Source of the DNA: Desulfolucanica intricata
GTDB lineage: Bacteria > Bacillota > Desulfotomaculia > Desulfotomaculales > Desulfofarciminaceae
Assembly (NCBI RefSeq): GCF_001592105.1
Contig: NZ_BCWE01000002.1
Coordinates: forward strand, 1 to 64,000
Reading direction: 5' to 3'
DNA: 64,000 nucleotides
In this document: piece by piece, positions 43,601 to 52,249 of the stretch
Layout: every line of letters begins with the position of its first letter
Position numbering within the stretch: position 1 is the first letter of the stretch
Position numbers and translations under genes: made by a program
Notes under the pieces: model-generated
What the model saw: only the letters and a program-made list of their open reading frames with translations
Databases searched by the model: none
Told to the model about the DNA's origin: nothing

Positions 43601-44779
43601 TTAAAAATCCACATCATTACCATAATAAGCTGCTTTATAAATCGCCATAATATCATCTACAGTTGGTTTCCGCGGATTAGTTCCAGTACAAGGATCATCT
43701 AATGCTGCTTCTGAACTTTCTTTTACAATTGCTAAAAACTTATCTTCAGGCAACCCCGCTTCTTGAAGATTAGAAGGAATACCTATTTCTGACATTAATT
43801 TTCTAACTCTCTCAACTAGGGCATTAACTAGCTCAGCATCATTATTTCCGGCTAATCCCATATTTTTAGCAATTTGAGCATAGCGGCTGCCGGCAACCTT
43901 AGCATTGTACTGAATAACCGGTGGCATTAAAATGGCATTGCAGCGTCCATGGGTGGTTGGAACTTTTGTATTCATTTTATGAGACATACTATGCACAATC
44001 CCTAATATTGCATTGGAGAAGGACATACCGGCAAAATTCTGCGCAATATGCATTTTTGTTCTAGCTTGAATATCCGAACCATTAGCTGTTGCCACTGGCA
44101 GCCATTCGAAAATCATTTTTATAGATTCCAAGGCGAGTGTATCTGTATACTCGTTAGCCATGGTTGAAACATACGCTTCAAATGAGTGAGACAAAGCATC
44201 CATACCTGTATCAGCTGTTACATGTGGGGGCATAGTAACACATAGTTCGGGATCCACAATAGCAATATCCGGAGTAATTTCGTAAGATGCTAAAGGATAT
44301 TTTATTCCGGTTTCTTGGTCTGTTATCACTGCAACACAAGTTACTTCAGTACCTGTACCACTAGTCGAAGGAATAGCTATAAATTTTGCTTTTTTCCTTA
44401 GTTCAGGGATAGTAAAAGGAGCCTTTATGTCTTCGAAAGTTTTTTCCGGATATTCGTAAAATACCCACATAGCTTTAGCTGCATCAATAGCTGAACAACC
44501 ACCTAAACCAATAATTATATCAGGTGCGAATTCCCGCATTTTTTCAGCACCACGGTATACTGTAGCTATCGAAGGATCACTTTCAACCCCTTCAAAAGTG
44601 GTTACTTCTATACCTGCTTCTTTTAGATAACTTAAGGCCCGGTCAAGAACTCCATTAGCTTTCATTGATCCCTTTCCAAGCGAAATAAAAGCCTTAGAAC
44701 CCTTGATTTGTTTTAGATATTCTAAAGTTCCTTCTCCAAAAACAACATCTCTAGGAACTCTAAACCAGGATAAACTCAT
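43601..44779 (-). CDS. Iron-containing (group III) alcohol dehydrogenase
   Basis: 392 residues. N-terminal Rossmann-like domain with the NAD motif IIGLGGCSAIDAAKAMWVFY; the C-terminal helical domain carries iron ligands in DTGMDALSHSFEAYVS, GIVHSMSHKMN and HGRCNAILMP. Family signature IPSTSGTGTEVT is intact. Probable interconversion of alcohols and aldehydes with NAD(H); substrate unknown. AAAGGAGATAAAAA precedes ATG 44779. A structured RNA candidate lies about 260 bases upstream on the same strand. The hairpin GCCCGGGGAA/TTCCCCGGGC (43502-43528) is a possible terminator. Confidence 0.94.
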   Translation of the reverse strand: MSLSWFRVPRDVVFGEGTLEYLKQIKGSKAFISLGKGSMKANGVLDRALSYLKEAGIEVTTFEGVESDPSIATVYRGAEKMREFAPDIIIGLGGCSAIDAAKAMWVFYEYPEKTFEDIKAPFTIPELRKKAKFIAIPSTSGTGTEVTCVAVITDQETGIKYPLASYEITPDIAIVDPELCVTMPPHVTADTGMDALSHSFEAYVSTMANEYTDTLALESIKMIFEWLPVATANGSDIQARTKMHIAQNFAGMSFSNAILGIVHSMSHKMNTKVPTTHGRCNAILMPPVIQYNAKVAGSRYAQIAKNMGLAGNNDAELVNALVERVRKLMSEIGIPSNLQEAGLPEDKFLAIVKESSEAALDDPCTGTNPRKPTVDDIMAIYKAAYYGNDVDF

Positions 44780-45039
44780 TTTTTATCTCCTTTCGATCTA
44801 ATTATTAAATAATTTTATTATAAATAGATTTCTATAACTAACCATTTAAGTTGTTAGTACAATTATCATAATTCGTTATAAACCCTCCCCCTTTGTATAA
44901 TGTTTTATTATCGTTATACACAGTAGATATTATAGTATAAAAAATATATTGTTACCAGTGTTTTGACAAAATAACCAATTTTTCTCAGTTTTTTTTTTGC
45001 AATAACATAATTTAACTGTAGTATTTTTTTCGTAAGATT

Positions 45040-45185
45040 GCATAATACGGCTGTCTTTATAAGACTTCGGCATAAAACCTCCGGAGCCCGGCATGCACGG
45101 TTTAATAAAAGCCATAGGCTTTGCGTAATAAGCCTTTTCCGGCATTAGCAACCTCAAACCTGAATATGAAGAAGTCGGGTGATTG
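45040..45185 (-). promoter_or_regulatory. Structured RNA candidate, GEMM-I (cyclic di-GMP)-like
   Basis: Reading leftward, GACTTC (about 45176-45171) pairs with GAAGTC (about 45068-45063), enclosing a hairpin with a GGAAAA loop between GCC and GGC, then ACGCAAAGCC (45127-45118) and ATGCCGGGCTCCGG. The ACGCAAAGCC block and GCCGGGCU resemble conserved parts of GEMM-I riboswitches. The right closing strand GAAGTCTT can alternatively form GTCTT-ATA-AAGAC with the following bases, a switch-like choice. The usual GGCAAAC block is missing, so this is tentative. It lies in the 44780-45482 gap upstream of the alcohol dehydrogenase. The remainder of the gap holds no supported gene; TATAAT near 44929-44934 is a second possible promoter. 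Confidence 0.35.
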
Positions 45186-45346
45186 TCTAAAAATACATAA
45201 ACTTATCCATTTTTTCATATTACCTTCCGGGAAAAATCCGTTGAGATATCACCAATTTATAACTGCAACAGTATTATGGGTCAGCTGGATTTCCACTAAT
45301 ACCCCGAGGTAAAAGCCCCCTCAATATTTGAAAAGTAACAATAATA

Positions 45347-45385
45347 GGGTATCGTCTTTTAGAATCACTAAGAGACGATACCCTT
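45347..45385. terminator. Terminator between GNAT gene and RNA region
   Basis: Stem AGGGTATCGTCT/AGACGATACCCT (45347-45383), usable for the leftward GNAT gene. Confidence 0.7.
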
Positions 45386-45482
45386 ACCTTATTTTATACA
45401 AAACTCATCGCATTATATAATGCTTTAGGAGCAAAAGGGTTTCTCTTCCACGCTCCATAGATCACGACCTAAATACTGTGAA

Positions 45483-45992
45483 TTATATAACTCGTAGTCC
45501 AAGGATAACTAAGTCCTTTTCTCTGCCATCAAGAACAGCTACTTTGGGTAAATAACCCCATTGTTCAAAATTAAATTTACGGAATAATTGTAAGCTTGGT
45601 TCATTGTGTGCAAAAATGAATCCTAAGATAGTTGTAATCCCCAATGTAGGGGACTCATGAATTGCCTTTGCCAGTAATTTCTTACCTACACCCTTTCCTC
45701 GATGCTCTTCAGCAATATAAATGCTTACCTCAGCGGTAGAATTATAGGCTGGCCTGTTATAAAAATAAGAGAAACTTAACCAACCCAAGGTATTACCCCC
45801 GTCCTCTACAACCCAGATAGGACGATTATTTGGGTTATGTTCACGAAACCAAGCAAACCTACTTTCAACTGTTACCGGGGTAGTGTCGGCTGTAACCATT
45901 CTTGAAGGGACGGTGGAATTATAAATATCTACGATAATGGGTAGATCGTTTTCAGTAGCAAGTCTTATATTCAAAGTTATCTTCCCCAACAT
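45483..45992 (-). CDS. GNAT family N-acetyltransferase (phosphinothricin acetyltransferase-like)
   Basis: Up to 169 residues. The acetyl-CoA motif A is SIYIAEEHRGKGVGKKLLAK (RGKGVG), preceded by RLATENDLPIIVDIYNSTV and GWLSFSYFYNRPAYNSTAEV, the pattern of PAT/Bar-like and YwnH-type transferases. Residues NEPSLQLFRKFNFEQWGYLP form motif B. Acts on a small amine or amino-acid analogue; substrate unknown. TTG 45974 with GGGGAAG upstream is as likely a start as ATG 45992. Confidence 0.9.
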   Translation of the reverse strand: MLGKITLNIRLATENDLPIIVDIYNSTVPSRMVTADTTPVTVESRFAWFREHNPNNRPIWVVEDGGNTLGWLSFSYFYNRPAYNSTAEVSIYIAEEHRGKGVGKKLLAKAIHESPTLGITTILGFIFAHNEPSLQLFRKFNFEQWGYLPKVAVLDGREKDLVILGLRVI

Positions 45993-46068
45993 CTTGATTA
46001 TATCTTACTATATTTTTCATAACAGTTATTACGTATTTTGTTAAGGACTGAATCTGAGATAATCTCTT

Positions 46069-47055
46069 TCATCTTAATTTGTTAAATAGGCTCACATATT
46101 CACCGTATCCTTCCTTTACCAGGTTTTCCTTCGGAATAAAACGCAGGGCAGCGGAATTGATGCAATAACGTAAACCAGTTGGCGTTGGTCCGTCCCGGAA
46201 AACATGGCCTAAATGCGAGTTCGCCCCACGGCTACGAACCTCTGTACGCTCCATGCCATGACTCAGGTCTACTTCCTCTTTAATATTTTTAGCGTCAAGC
46301 GATTTGGTAAAACTTGGCCAACCGCAACCGGAATTAAATTTATCAATGGAACTGAAAAGAGGTTCGCCGGATACAACATCCACATAAATACCTTCGCGTT
46401 GATTATCCCAGTATTCATTTTTAAATGGGGGCTCTGTAGCATTATTTTGGGTAACTTCATACTGGAGTTTAGTGAGCTTCTGTTTAAGCAACTCTTTATC
46501 CTTCCACCTTCCATCCCCCCAGTATTTTTTAATAAACTCATCACGACCCGAACCCTGGCGGTATTGGTTGTAGCGGAGAGGGTTTTTCCGGTGGTAATCT
46601 TGGTGGTAATCCTCGGCCGGGTAAAAGGTAGCTGCCGGAAGTATTAGCGTTACTATGGGTTTGTCGAACCGACCACTTTCATTAACAGCCTTTTTAGATA
46701 ATTCTGCTTGTTGTTTTTGCTCTTCGTTATGATAAAAAATCGCCGTTCGATACGGGGATCCCCGGTCGAAAAACTGACCGCCAGGATCGGTTGGATCAAT
46801 TTGTCGCCAGAATACCTCAAGAAGTTTCTCATAGCTCACGATAGCCGGATTAAAATGAACCTGCACCGCCTCGAAATGACCGGTAGTATGGGTACAAACC
46901 TCTTCATAGGTGGGATTTTCCTTACAACCACCGGTATAACCGGATACCACTTTAGTAACTCCTGCTGTCTCTTGAAAGGCTTGCACCATACACCAGAAAC
47001 ACCCTCCCGCGAAGGTAGCGAGTTCATCATTCCCAAGGTTGATACTGCTTTTCAT
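46069..47055 (-). CDS. msrAB: Bifunctional peptide methionine sulfoxide reductase MsrA/MsrB
   Basis: 328 residues from ATG 47055, which follows GGAGAGTGATAG; an earlier TTG at 47070 lacks spacing. MsrA domain (about 10-165): [19 protein letters not shown] with catalytic Cys, [17 protein letters not shown] and [13 protein letters not shown]. MsrB domain (about 185-328): [48 protein letters not shown] and [13 protein letters not shown] with the catalytic Cys. Reduces S- and R-methionine sulfoxide in proteins, with thioredoxin as electron donor. The MsrA-MsrB fusion order is common in Firmicutes. Confidence 0.96.
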   Translation of the reverse strand: MKSSINLGNDELATFAGGCFWCMVQAFQETAGVTKVVSGYTGGCKENPTYEEVCTHTTGHFEAVQVHFNPAIVSYEKLLEVFWRQIDPTDPGGQFFDRGSPYRTAIFYHNEEQKQQAELSKKAVNESGRFDKPIVTLILPAATFYPAEDYHQDYHRKNPLRYNQYRQGSGRDEFIKKYWGDGRWKDKELLKQKLTKLQYEVTQNNATEPPFKNEYWDNQREGIYVDVVSGEPLFSSIDKFNSGCGWPSFTKSLDAKNIKEEVDLSHGMERTEVRSRGANSHLGHVFRDGPTPTGLRYCINSAALRFIPKENLVKEGYGEYVSLFNKLR

Positions 47056-47947
47056 TCTATCACTCTCCAATGTTTTTCATTAGCTTAAACAACTAAGGTC
47101 TTTTATACTTAATGGTTATTAATTTTATTTTCCGAATTTAGTTGATAAATTATACCCAAATCGTGCTCACCAGTAAACACAAGCGACCAACCATTTCATT
47201 CAGGTTGGCCGCTTATGCTTACATAATACCAATGTGAAATTGATAATTTCCGTTAAAGAAATCAACTTTCCTCAGATACTTTCTGACCAATCTTATAACT
47301 AAGAACAGATATAATCATTGGAAGACTTATCAACTGCATCTTGCACTAATTTTGTACATATAGTTGAGAAAAGTTTTTCCCTTTAACAAAGGTCGTCAAA
47401 GTTTATAAAAAATGCCCCTTGACAATAAAAAATACCTTCTGAATTATCCAAAGTTAGGCAACATTTCTACCATTCCAAAGCTCAATCGATTCTTTTCGGT
47501 TGAGCTTTTTTGCAAGCCTAACTTCGTATAATTGACTTAGAATAATGCAAAGTCAGTGTAAGCTACCAGCTGGAAATATATAAATTAGTTGGTTAATATT
47601 TTTCTTCTCGGCAGTTAAACCAATTTTATTCCAAGACTTTTCAAGCTCCGGCAAAATTACAGATTCCCTTGTCATGTAAACACCTTCTAATCATACCCTA
47701 CTGGATAGGATTATTATAACCTATTCAAAAAGGCCCCTAGACAACTAAGACGTTGTCCAGGGGTACCTTTTTAGCCTAACGGCCACTTGTTTATGAACCG
47801 ATTAAGATAGAATATTATCTTTTCCGGGGTGTCACTAACGAACCGTTTTTTACTACTCACTGTGCTAGATTAAATAAGTGATAATCACACCCTGTAAAAG
47901 TTATTCATAGCATGAAATTAAAAGATAAGTTTTACAGGAGGAAAAAA
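47056..47947. other. Long intergenic region with hairpins and a small ORF
   Basis: No long gene. Visible: a hairpin AAGCGACCAACC/GGTTGGCCGCTT (47181-47214); a possible promoter TTGACA-N17-AATTAT (about 47419) followed by a terminator AAGCTCAA/TTGAGCTTTTTT (47478-47511), which would yield a short RNA of about 55 nt; a 40-codon leftward ORF (47553-47675); and a bidirectional terminator with arms AAAAAGGCCCCT/AGGGGTACCTTTTT (47727-47772). Confidence 0.6.
47553..47675 (-). CDS. Possible 40-residue ORF
   Basis: ATG 47675 with AGAAGGTG 5 bases upstream; reads MTRESVILPELEKSWNKIGL and continues 20 residues. No homology that I recognise. It may be a genuine small protein or the relic of a longer one. 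Confidence 0.3.
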   Translation of the reverse strand: MTRESVILPELEKSWNKIGLTAEKKNINQLIYIFPAGSLH

Positions 47948-48649
47948 ATGCACAGGCCTAACCTAAATAATTTATCTCCAAATGAAAGAACCTTATTGGC
48001 AAATCTAATCCAGCTATATACTACTCCTAACATTATAGACATACACGGGAATGCAGTATCATCCGGTATTCATAGCGATCCGGCTCTGTTCCTTTCTTTT
48101 CACAGAAACTATATCGGTGGTTTGGAAACCTTTTTGCTGCAGCAAGGTTACCCACAGTGGGTACCACTACCTGCATGGAACCCGGTAGAACAAATTCCCC
48201 AAGAATTTAATATTCCAAATACCGGCCCCGAAAGACTTCAGAATTTGAACCCCAACGTAAGTTTTTCACCGGAGTTCGACCAGGAGAATTTAATAAATTT
48301 TGCAACTGTTGAAGAACTGGGTGAGGCTCTAATACCCAGACATAACTTAGTCCATAGAAGAATAGGTGGGGTAATGAATAACATGAGACGAGCGCCGGTA
48401 GCCCCCATTTTTTGGCCTTTTCATAGTTTTATAGATGATATCTGGTGGGATTGGCAGAGGATTACCGTAGTTGTTCCCTCTTGCATCGGATTAAGCATAG
48501 TAAACGCCACCAGGTTATTGGATAATTGTGGTCTTCATATCGATATGAAAGCAAACTTTTATACTTCGCCCTGGATACGGATAAAGCAACAGAAGCCTGC
48601 ACCTTTAACGGTGACTCCCCGTGGTACCATAGTCAAATTGTATTACTGA
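47948..48649 (+). CDS. Tyrosinase-family protein with C-terminal PASTA domain
   Basis: 233 residues from ATG 47948 (AGGAGG 6 bases upstream; the frame opens earlier). The two copper-site regions of the tyrosinase superfamily are visible: HSDPALFLSFHRNYIGGLE (CuA, about 44-63) and RHNLVHRRIGGVMNN with FWPFHSFIDDIWWDWQ (CuB, about 139-180). The C-terminal about 60 residues (VVPSCIGLSIVNATRLLDNC and GTIVKLYY) are a PASTA domain, usually a peptidoglycan/beta-lactam-binding unit. Tyrosinases need oxygen, which is odd for an anaerobe; it may be active during spore exposure to air (coat cross-linking or pigment), but this is inference. Confidence 0.85.
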   Translation: MHRPNLNNLSPNERTLLANLIQLYTTPNIIDIHGNAVSSGIHSDPALFLSFHRNYIGGLETFLLQQGYPQWVPLPAWNPVEQIPQEFNIPNTGPERLQNLNPNVSFSPEFDQENLINFATVEELGEALIPRHNLVHRRIGGVMNNMRRAPVAPIFWPFHSFIDDIWWDWQRITVVVPSCIGLSIVNATRLLDNCGLHIDMKANFYTSPWIRIKQQKPAPLTVTPRGTIVKLYY

Positions 48650-48879
48650 CTGGAATCAAACTATATAACACCGTTGCCGAATAATTGGGTACAATAAGCA
48701 TTTAGTGGTTACCTAAAAACGGTAATTAAGCCCTTCCCAGCAATTTGGGAATGAATGTCGAGTTTTTTTTGTTTGTGCTGCGGAAAAATGAAAACCGCCT
48801 CCGTATTGAACGAAGACGCTCATGTTTATACATACCAACGGGAAATACTATAAATAAAATACGGTTTGTCCATGCTTAG

Positions 48880-49479
48880 CTAATCAGTTTTGGTTAAGCC
48901 CTCCGCAATATAATCTATAATTAGGTTCATAACTCTAGGAAACAAATCTTTACCTAACTCTTCCTTATGTAGCCGAAGCAGCATAATGGCATGAAAGACT
49001 GCATTAATTACTTCCGGGTCTTGTTTTCTTAGCACACCGCGTTGAATCAAGGCTTGAACAAAAGCTATTCCCTTTTTGGTGTGATCTTGTGCAAAGTCTT
49101 TAATGAGACGCTTGGGTAATTTACGTAATATACGTTCAGACTCCCCCTCCTGAAAAAACTGCTGTAAAAGGGGATTTTCATCGGCCAATTTAAAAGCCGT
49201 ATGTAAGAAGGAAGAAATCAACTCCTTGGGAGGGAGATTCTCTCGCAGGTGTCCCCCTATTAGCTGGTTGGTAATTTCCTCCTGATTTTGTAAGATAATA
49301 TAAAAAAGTTCTTCTTTGGAGGAGAAAAATTTATAAAAGGAACCCTTGGCAATTCCGCATGCTTGAACAAGGTCATCAATACTGGTTTTGGTGAGGCCGT
49401 ATTGAGTAAAAAGCTCTTTACCCTTGGTCAAAAGGCATTGCCTTATTTGTTCCTTTTCCCTTTCAGTAAATTTAGCCAT
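48880..49479 (-). CDS. TetR/AcrR family transcriptional regulator
   Basis: 199 residues from ATG 49479, which has AAAAGGAG 7 bases upstream (an earlier TTG 49485 is less likely). Helix-turn-helix: GKELFTQYGLTKTSIDDLVQ and GIAKGSFYKFFSSKEELF. The ligand domain is about 60-199. A sigma-A promoter pointing away from the gene (49522-49550) has AGTCACCAAG in its spacer, and two more copies of that sequence form an inverted repeat at 49620-49651; these are probable operators. Confidence 0.93.
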   Translation of the reverse strand: MAKFTEREKEQIRQCLLTKGKELFTQYGLTKTSIDDLVQACGIAKGSFYKFFSSKEELFYIILQNQEEITNQLIGGHLRENLPPKELISSFLHTAFKLADENPLLQQFFQEGESERILRKLPKRLIKDFAQDHTKKGIAFVQALIQRGVLRKQDPEVINAVFHAIMLLRLHKEELGKDLFPRVMNLIIDYIAEGLTKTD

Positions 49480-49521
49480 GCCCAAACTCCTTTAAAAAGA
49501 AAATTATTTTATGAATACTTG

Positions 49522-49550
49522 TTGACATTTAGTCACCAAGTCTTTAAAAT
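49522..49550 (+). promoter_or_regulatory. Rightward promoter with operator-like spacer
   Basis: TTGACA (49522-49527), 17-base spacer containing AGTCACCAAG (49531-49540), TAAAAT (49545-49550). It would transcribe the DUF2087 region. Confidence 0.6.
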
Positions 49551-49619
49551 AATTATATCAGCTAGTGTTGGAAATGTAAACTTAGGCTGTTCTAGCGGGC
49601 AGCCTTTTCTTCCAATCTT

Positions 49620-49651
49620 TTGGTGACCGGGTATTTAAAAATAGTCACCAA
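49620..49651. promoter_or_regulatory. Inverted repeat TTGGTGAC-N16-GTCACCAA
   Basis: Perfect 8-base arms (49620-49627 and 49644-49651) that repeat the promoter-spacer motif; candidate TetR operator. Confidence 0.55.
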
Positions 49652-49693
49652 GTTCCGAAAGAAAAAACGGCTCAACATATTCTGCTTAAAAGT

Positions 49694-50032
49694 GTGATTT
49701 TAACCTTAGGTCAATCAAGCACTTTTACCGAGCAAGAGATTAACGAAAAGCTTAAATATTGGATAAGTTGTATTTGCCAGATAAAAAATATTGACCACAT
49801 TACGCTTCGTCGTATGTTAATCGATACAGCATATTTAACAAGGAAAAATGATGGTTCATGTTATCAAATAAATCCAGAAGTACCAGGACCTCCATACTTT
49901 GAGGATTCCATCAACCAAGTAAATATCATGGATGTTATAAAGAATGGACGAGAAGAAATTGCCCGCAGGAAAAGAGAATATATGCAGAAACAAGGTAAAC
50001 AAGTACAGACACATAGAAACTATAGTGAATAA
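49694..50032 (+). CDS. DUF2087 domain protein, probably missing its N-terminus
   Basis: 112 residues. The domain core is FTEQEINEKLKYWISCICQI, then IDHITLRRMLIDTAYLTRKN and GSCYQINP, the DUF2087 winged-helix pattern with the LRRxLVD-like block. The only start, GTG 49694, has no ribosome binding site, and the same frame continues upstream as a coherent VPKEKTAQHILLKS without a start codon back to about 49600, so the 5' end looks lost. A basic helical tail follows (EEIARRKREYMQKQGK). Function unknown; often fused to or found near helix-turn-helix regulators. Confidence 0.6.
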   Translation: MILTLGQSSTFTEQEINEKLKYWISCICQIKNIDHITLRRMLIDTAYLTRKNDGSCYQINPEVPGPPYFEDSINQVNIMDVIKNGREEIARRKREYMQKQGKQVQTHRNYSE

Positions 50033-50258
50033 ATAAAAACCAACACAAAACCCGCCAATCCTTTAACGAAGGACTGGATAAGCATTTCCGGGGCTAAAAT
50101 GGAATATACAAATTTTGGTGGAGGCGGGCCACTTGTCACAGTCAGAGACTTAGTTCACGGGACAACAAAAAAGGTACCGGCCCAAGTATTTCTTCTCAAA
50201 AAGCAATACTTAAAGCCGGTACCAGTGCTCCATAAAGCTCCTGTATTCAGTTCTTCCT

Positions 50259-50924
50259 TTAAGGTGCATTCTTACGGCGATCAGTTCCCGTAAGTATAAG
50301 AAACAAGAAAATTCCGATGCCCGCTAAAGAGAACACCATTAAGGAGCCAATTGCTATATACATTTCACCGGTGGAGAAACGGGTGACTACCGCTGTAAAC
50401 AAACTAAAAAGCAATAGTCCTGTGGACAAAGCATAAAGCACAGCGCGTATCTTATTCATTGCATATTTTTTTCGGGTTTCTCTGGTCAATACGCTGTAAG
50501 TTACTAACGTTCCGCCGGCAACGATGAATATTCCGGAACCTGCAACACTTACTGCATCCAAGTCCATAAAGTACAACATGGCAACCGTGAATATCCCGAA
50601 TAGCCCAAGCAGCACTCCGGCAATTATGCCGGCCGTCGAAATACGTGCTGTCATCGTAGAATAAACAGCTTGCTTCGCCGTATCCTGCCCTAGTTTACGC
50701 ATGTCATCCACCAACCCGCTCAAATCACCCATAGAAATCACTGCCTCTTTAAAAGCCTGCTTATCATCCATGCCCCGGGCTTTAAAATCTGCAGTTTTTT
50801 CCTTAATGTTTGTAGCAAGTTCCTCCTTTAGGTCAAACAACTGTTGACTAGGTCCAACCCCGGAAAACAAGTTCTCGATGTATGCTGTTACTTTTTTATC
50901 CATGTGATTTTCAATCTTGGACAT
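50259..50924 (-). CDS. HAAS (permease prefix domain 1) membrane protein
   Basis: 221 residues. Residues about 1-85 (KVTAYIENLFSGVGPSQQLF, DLKEELATNIKEK, DDKQAFKEAVISMGDLSGLV) are the HAAS/permease-prefix helical domain; four membrane helices follow (about 97-118, 125-145, 160-182, 188-210). Such proteins are encoded with PadR regulators, and the prefix is thought to sense or signal to them. ATG 50924 lies 8 bases after GGAGG and overlaps the PadR gene end by 14 bases. Confidence 0.87.
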   Translation of the reverse strand: MSKIENHMDKKVTAYIENLFSGVGPSQQLFDLKEELATNIKEKTADFKARGMDDKQAFKEAVISMGDLSGLVDDMRKLGQDTAKQAVYSTMTARISTAGIIAGVLLGLFGIFTVAMLYFMDLDAVSVAGSGIFIVAGGTLVTYSVLTRETRKKYAMNKIRAVLYALSTGLLLFSLFTAVVTRFSTGEMYIAIGSLMVFSLAGIGIFLFLILTGTDRRKNAP

Positions 50925-51264
50925 CACTAAGACCTCCTTTAATCAATTTATCTAAGACACCTTTGGCAAAAATCCAATCTTTTTTTCTTTGTTCATAAAG
51001 TTCTTTGCCTTTATCGGTAAGGCGATAATACTTGCGCCTACCGCCCTGGGTTTCATCCCCCCAGTAGGAGAGGATATAACCCTCCTGCTCCAACCGGCGG
51101 AAAGCAGTATATAATGTTGCTTCTTTTAATTCATACTGGTTGCCGCTCAGTTTGATAATTTTCTTGTAGATCTCATATCCGTAACTATCGCCCTGGCGTA
51201 ATATGTTTAAAATTATAGTGTCGGTATGACCACGGATGAGATCCGTTGAAATTGTGGCCTTCAC
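50911..51264 (-). CDS. PadR family transcriptional regulator
   Basis: 117 residues. Winged helix: LIRGHTDTIILNILRQGDSY, GYEIYKKIIKLSG, ATLYTAFRRLEQEGYILSYW, GGRRKYYRLTDKGKELY. PadR proteins repress small operons and often control the membrane protein encoded next to them. Overlaps the HAAS gene, so co-translated; autoregulation is likely. Confidence 0.94.
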   Translation of the reverse strand: MKATISTDLIRGHTDTIILNILRQGDSYGYEIYKKIIKLSGNQYELKEATLYTAFRRLEQEGYILSYWGDETQGGRRKYYRLTDKGKELYEQRKKDWIFAKGVLDKLIKGGLSDVQD

Positions 51265-51429
51265 AGTTGATCACCTCACAATGTATAATTTACATCATAT
51301 TACTATGTCTGTCAATATAGTTTGTTAAAAATATTTCCTCGTCTGTAACGAGATTGATGCTCCCTCCGGCATAGTTCACCCGGCGCCATTTCGGTTTCCT
51401 TCGTATTAGACAATGTATTTAGGCAACAA

Positions 51430-51467
51430 AAAATGCCGGCAGTGGAGTAAACGCTCCAACAACCGGC
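51430..51467 (-). terminator. Rho-independent terminator of ydeI-like gene
   Basis: Leftward: GCCGG...TGGAGCG-TTTA-CTCCA...CCGGC, then ATTTTTTG. Confidence 0.85.
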
Positions 51468-51507
51468 TACTTCTTATATCATAAAAATTGTAAAATCTAA
51501 AGACCAC

Positions 51508-52173
51508 TCATTTCTTGCCCTGACGATACAAGTTCTTTGATTTATATCCCGCTGCGAGAATATCCGCCATTTCCAAAAGTCGCTTTTCCCGCGTCGCTTC
51601 AGTTTGCGCACTATAAATCTGCCTTGCCCAATCTTTTTGATAGCCGTAAGGCAAAGCGTCGTAAAGGGCGAGGATTTCAGGCCGAGATCCTAAAGCCTCA
51701 CGGAGAGACGGTATTTTTTCGATATAATCATCCACGCGGGCGCTAATCCGGCTTTTCGAATCAGCCTTTTTCACAAGACGCTTTAAGCCTACGACAGTAA
51801 AAACATCGTTGAAGGAAAGCATCTTCGAAAACTTGAGCGTTGTGCCGTTCACTAAACCATCGTCCTCATTCACGCCCAGGTGTGGAAAGATACTGTCACG
51901 ATCAATGTATTCGGGATATGCCTTGTTGCCTTTTTTGGGATAGGCAAGGTAAAGATATCCGCCGTCGTTCAGCAGCCCGTCTTTATTCGTTTGAAGAATT
52001 ACATTTTTCATCTCGTCCAAATTGAAAACAAAAGCGAACACAAGGTCGTAACGGCCCGAAGGAGTTGTGTCGCAGTTTAAGCCTTCAAACTCAGTTATTC
52101 CCTCCGGCTTGTTTTGCAAGAGGATTTTCGAGAACTTGTTCAGCATCAGTTTTTTGGCAAGAGCGGCATCCAT
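51508..52173 (-). CDS. YdeI/OmpD-associated family protein
   Basis: 221 residues from ATG 52173; AGGAGG lies 6 bases before it (an ATG at 52179 overlaps the site). N-terminal part resembles a DUF3052-like domain (LNKFSKILLQNKPEGITEFE, VFNLDEMKNVI, DGGYLYLAYPKK); the C-terminal (about 150-221) has the YdeI pattern PEILALYDALPYGYQKDWAR and EATREKRLLEMADILAAGYK. YdeI family members protect from some bacteriocins or antimicrobial peptides; here the function is untested. Confidence 0.82.
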   Translation of the reverse strand: MDAALAKKLMLNKFSKILLQNKPEGITEFEGLNCDTTPSGRYDLVFAFVFNLDEMKNVILQTNKDGLLNDGGYLYLAYPKKGNKAYPEYIDRDSIFPHLGVNEDDGLVNGTTLKFSKMLSFNDVFTVVGLKRLVKKADSKSRISARVDDYIEKIPSLREALGSRPEILALYDALPYGYQKDWARQIYSAQTEATREKRLLEMADILAAGYKSKNLYRQGKK

Positions 52174-52249
52174 AGTCATCCTCCTAACATCTGGCGTTTT
52201 TGCGCTTGAATCCCCGCCCCAAATAAAACTACTAATTATTACTTTGTAT

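Noticed and set aside
44930-45157. A 75-codon leftward ORF upstream of the alcohol dehydrogenase
   Set aside because: Its composition follows the structured RNA candidate, the ends have no coding look and there is no ribosome binding site.
50099-50293. A 64-codon rightward ORF with a Gly-rich start
   Set aside because: No ribosome binding site; it overlaps the end of the HAAS gene on the other strand and a repeated GC-rich hairpin segment.
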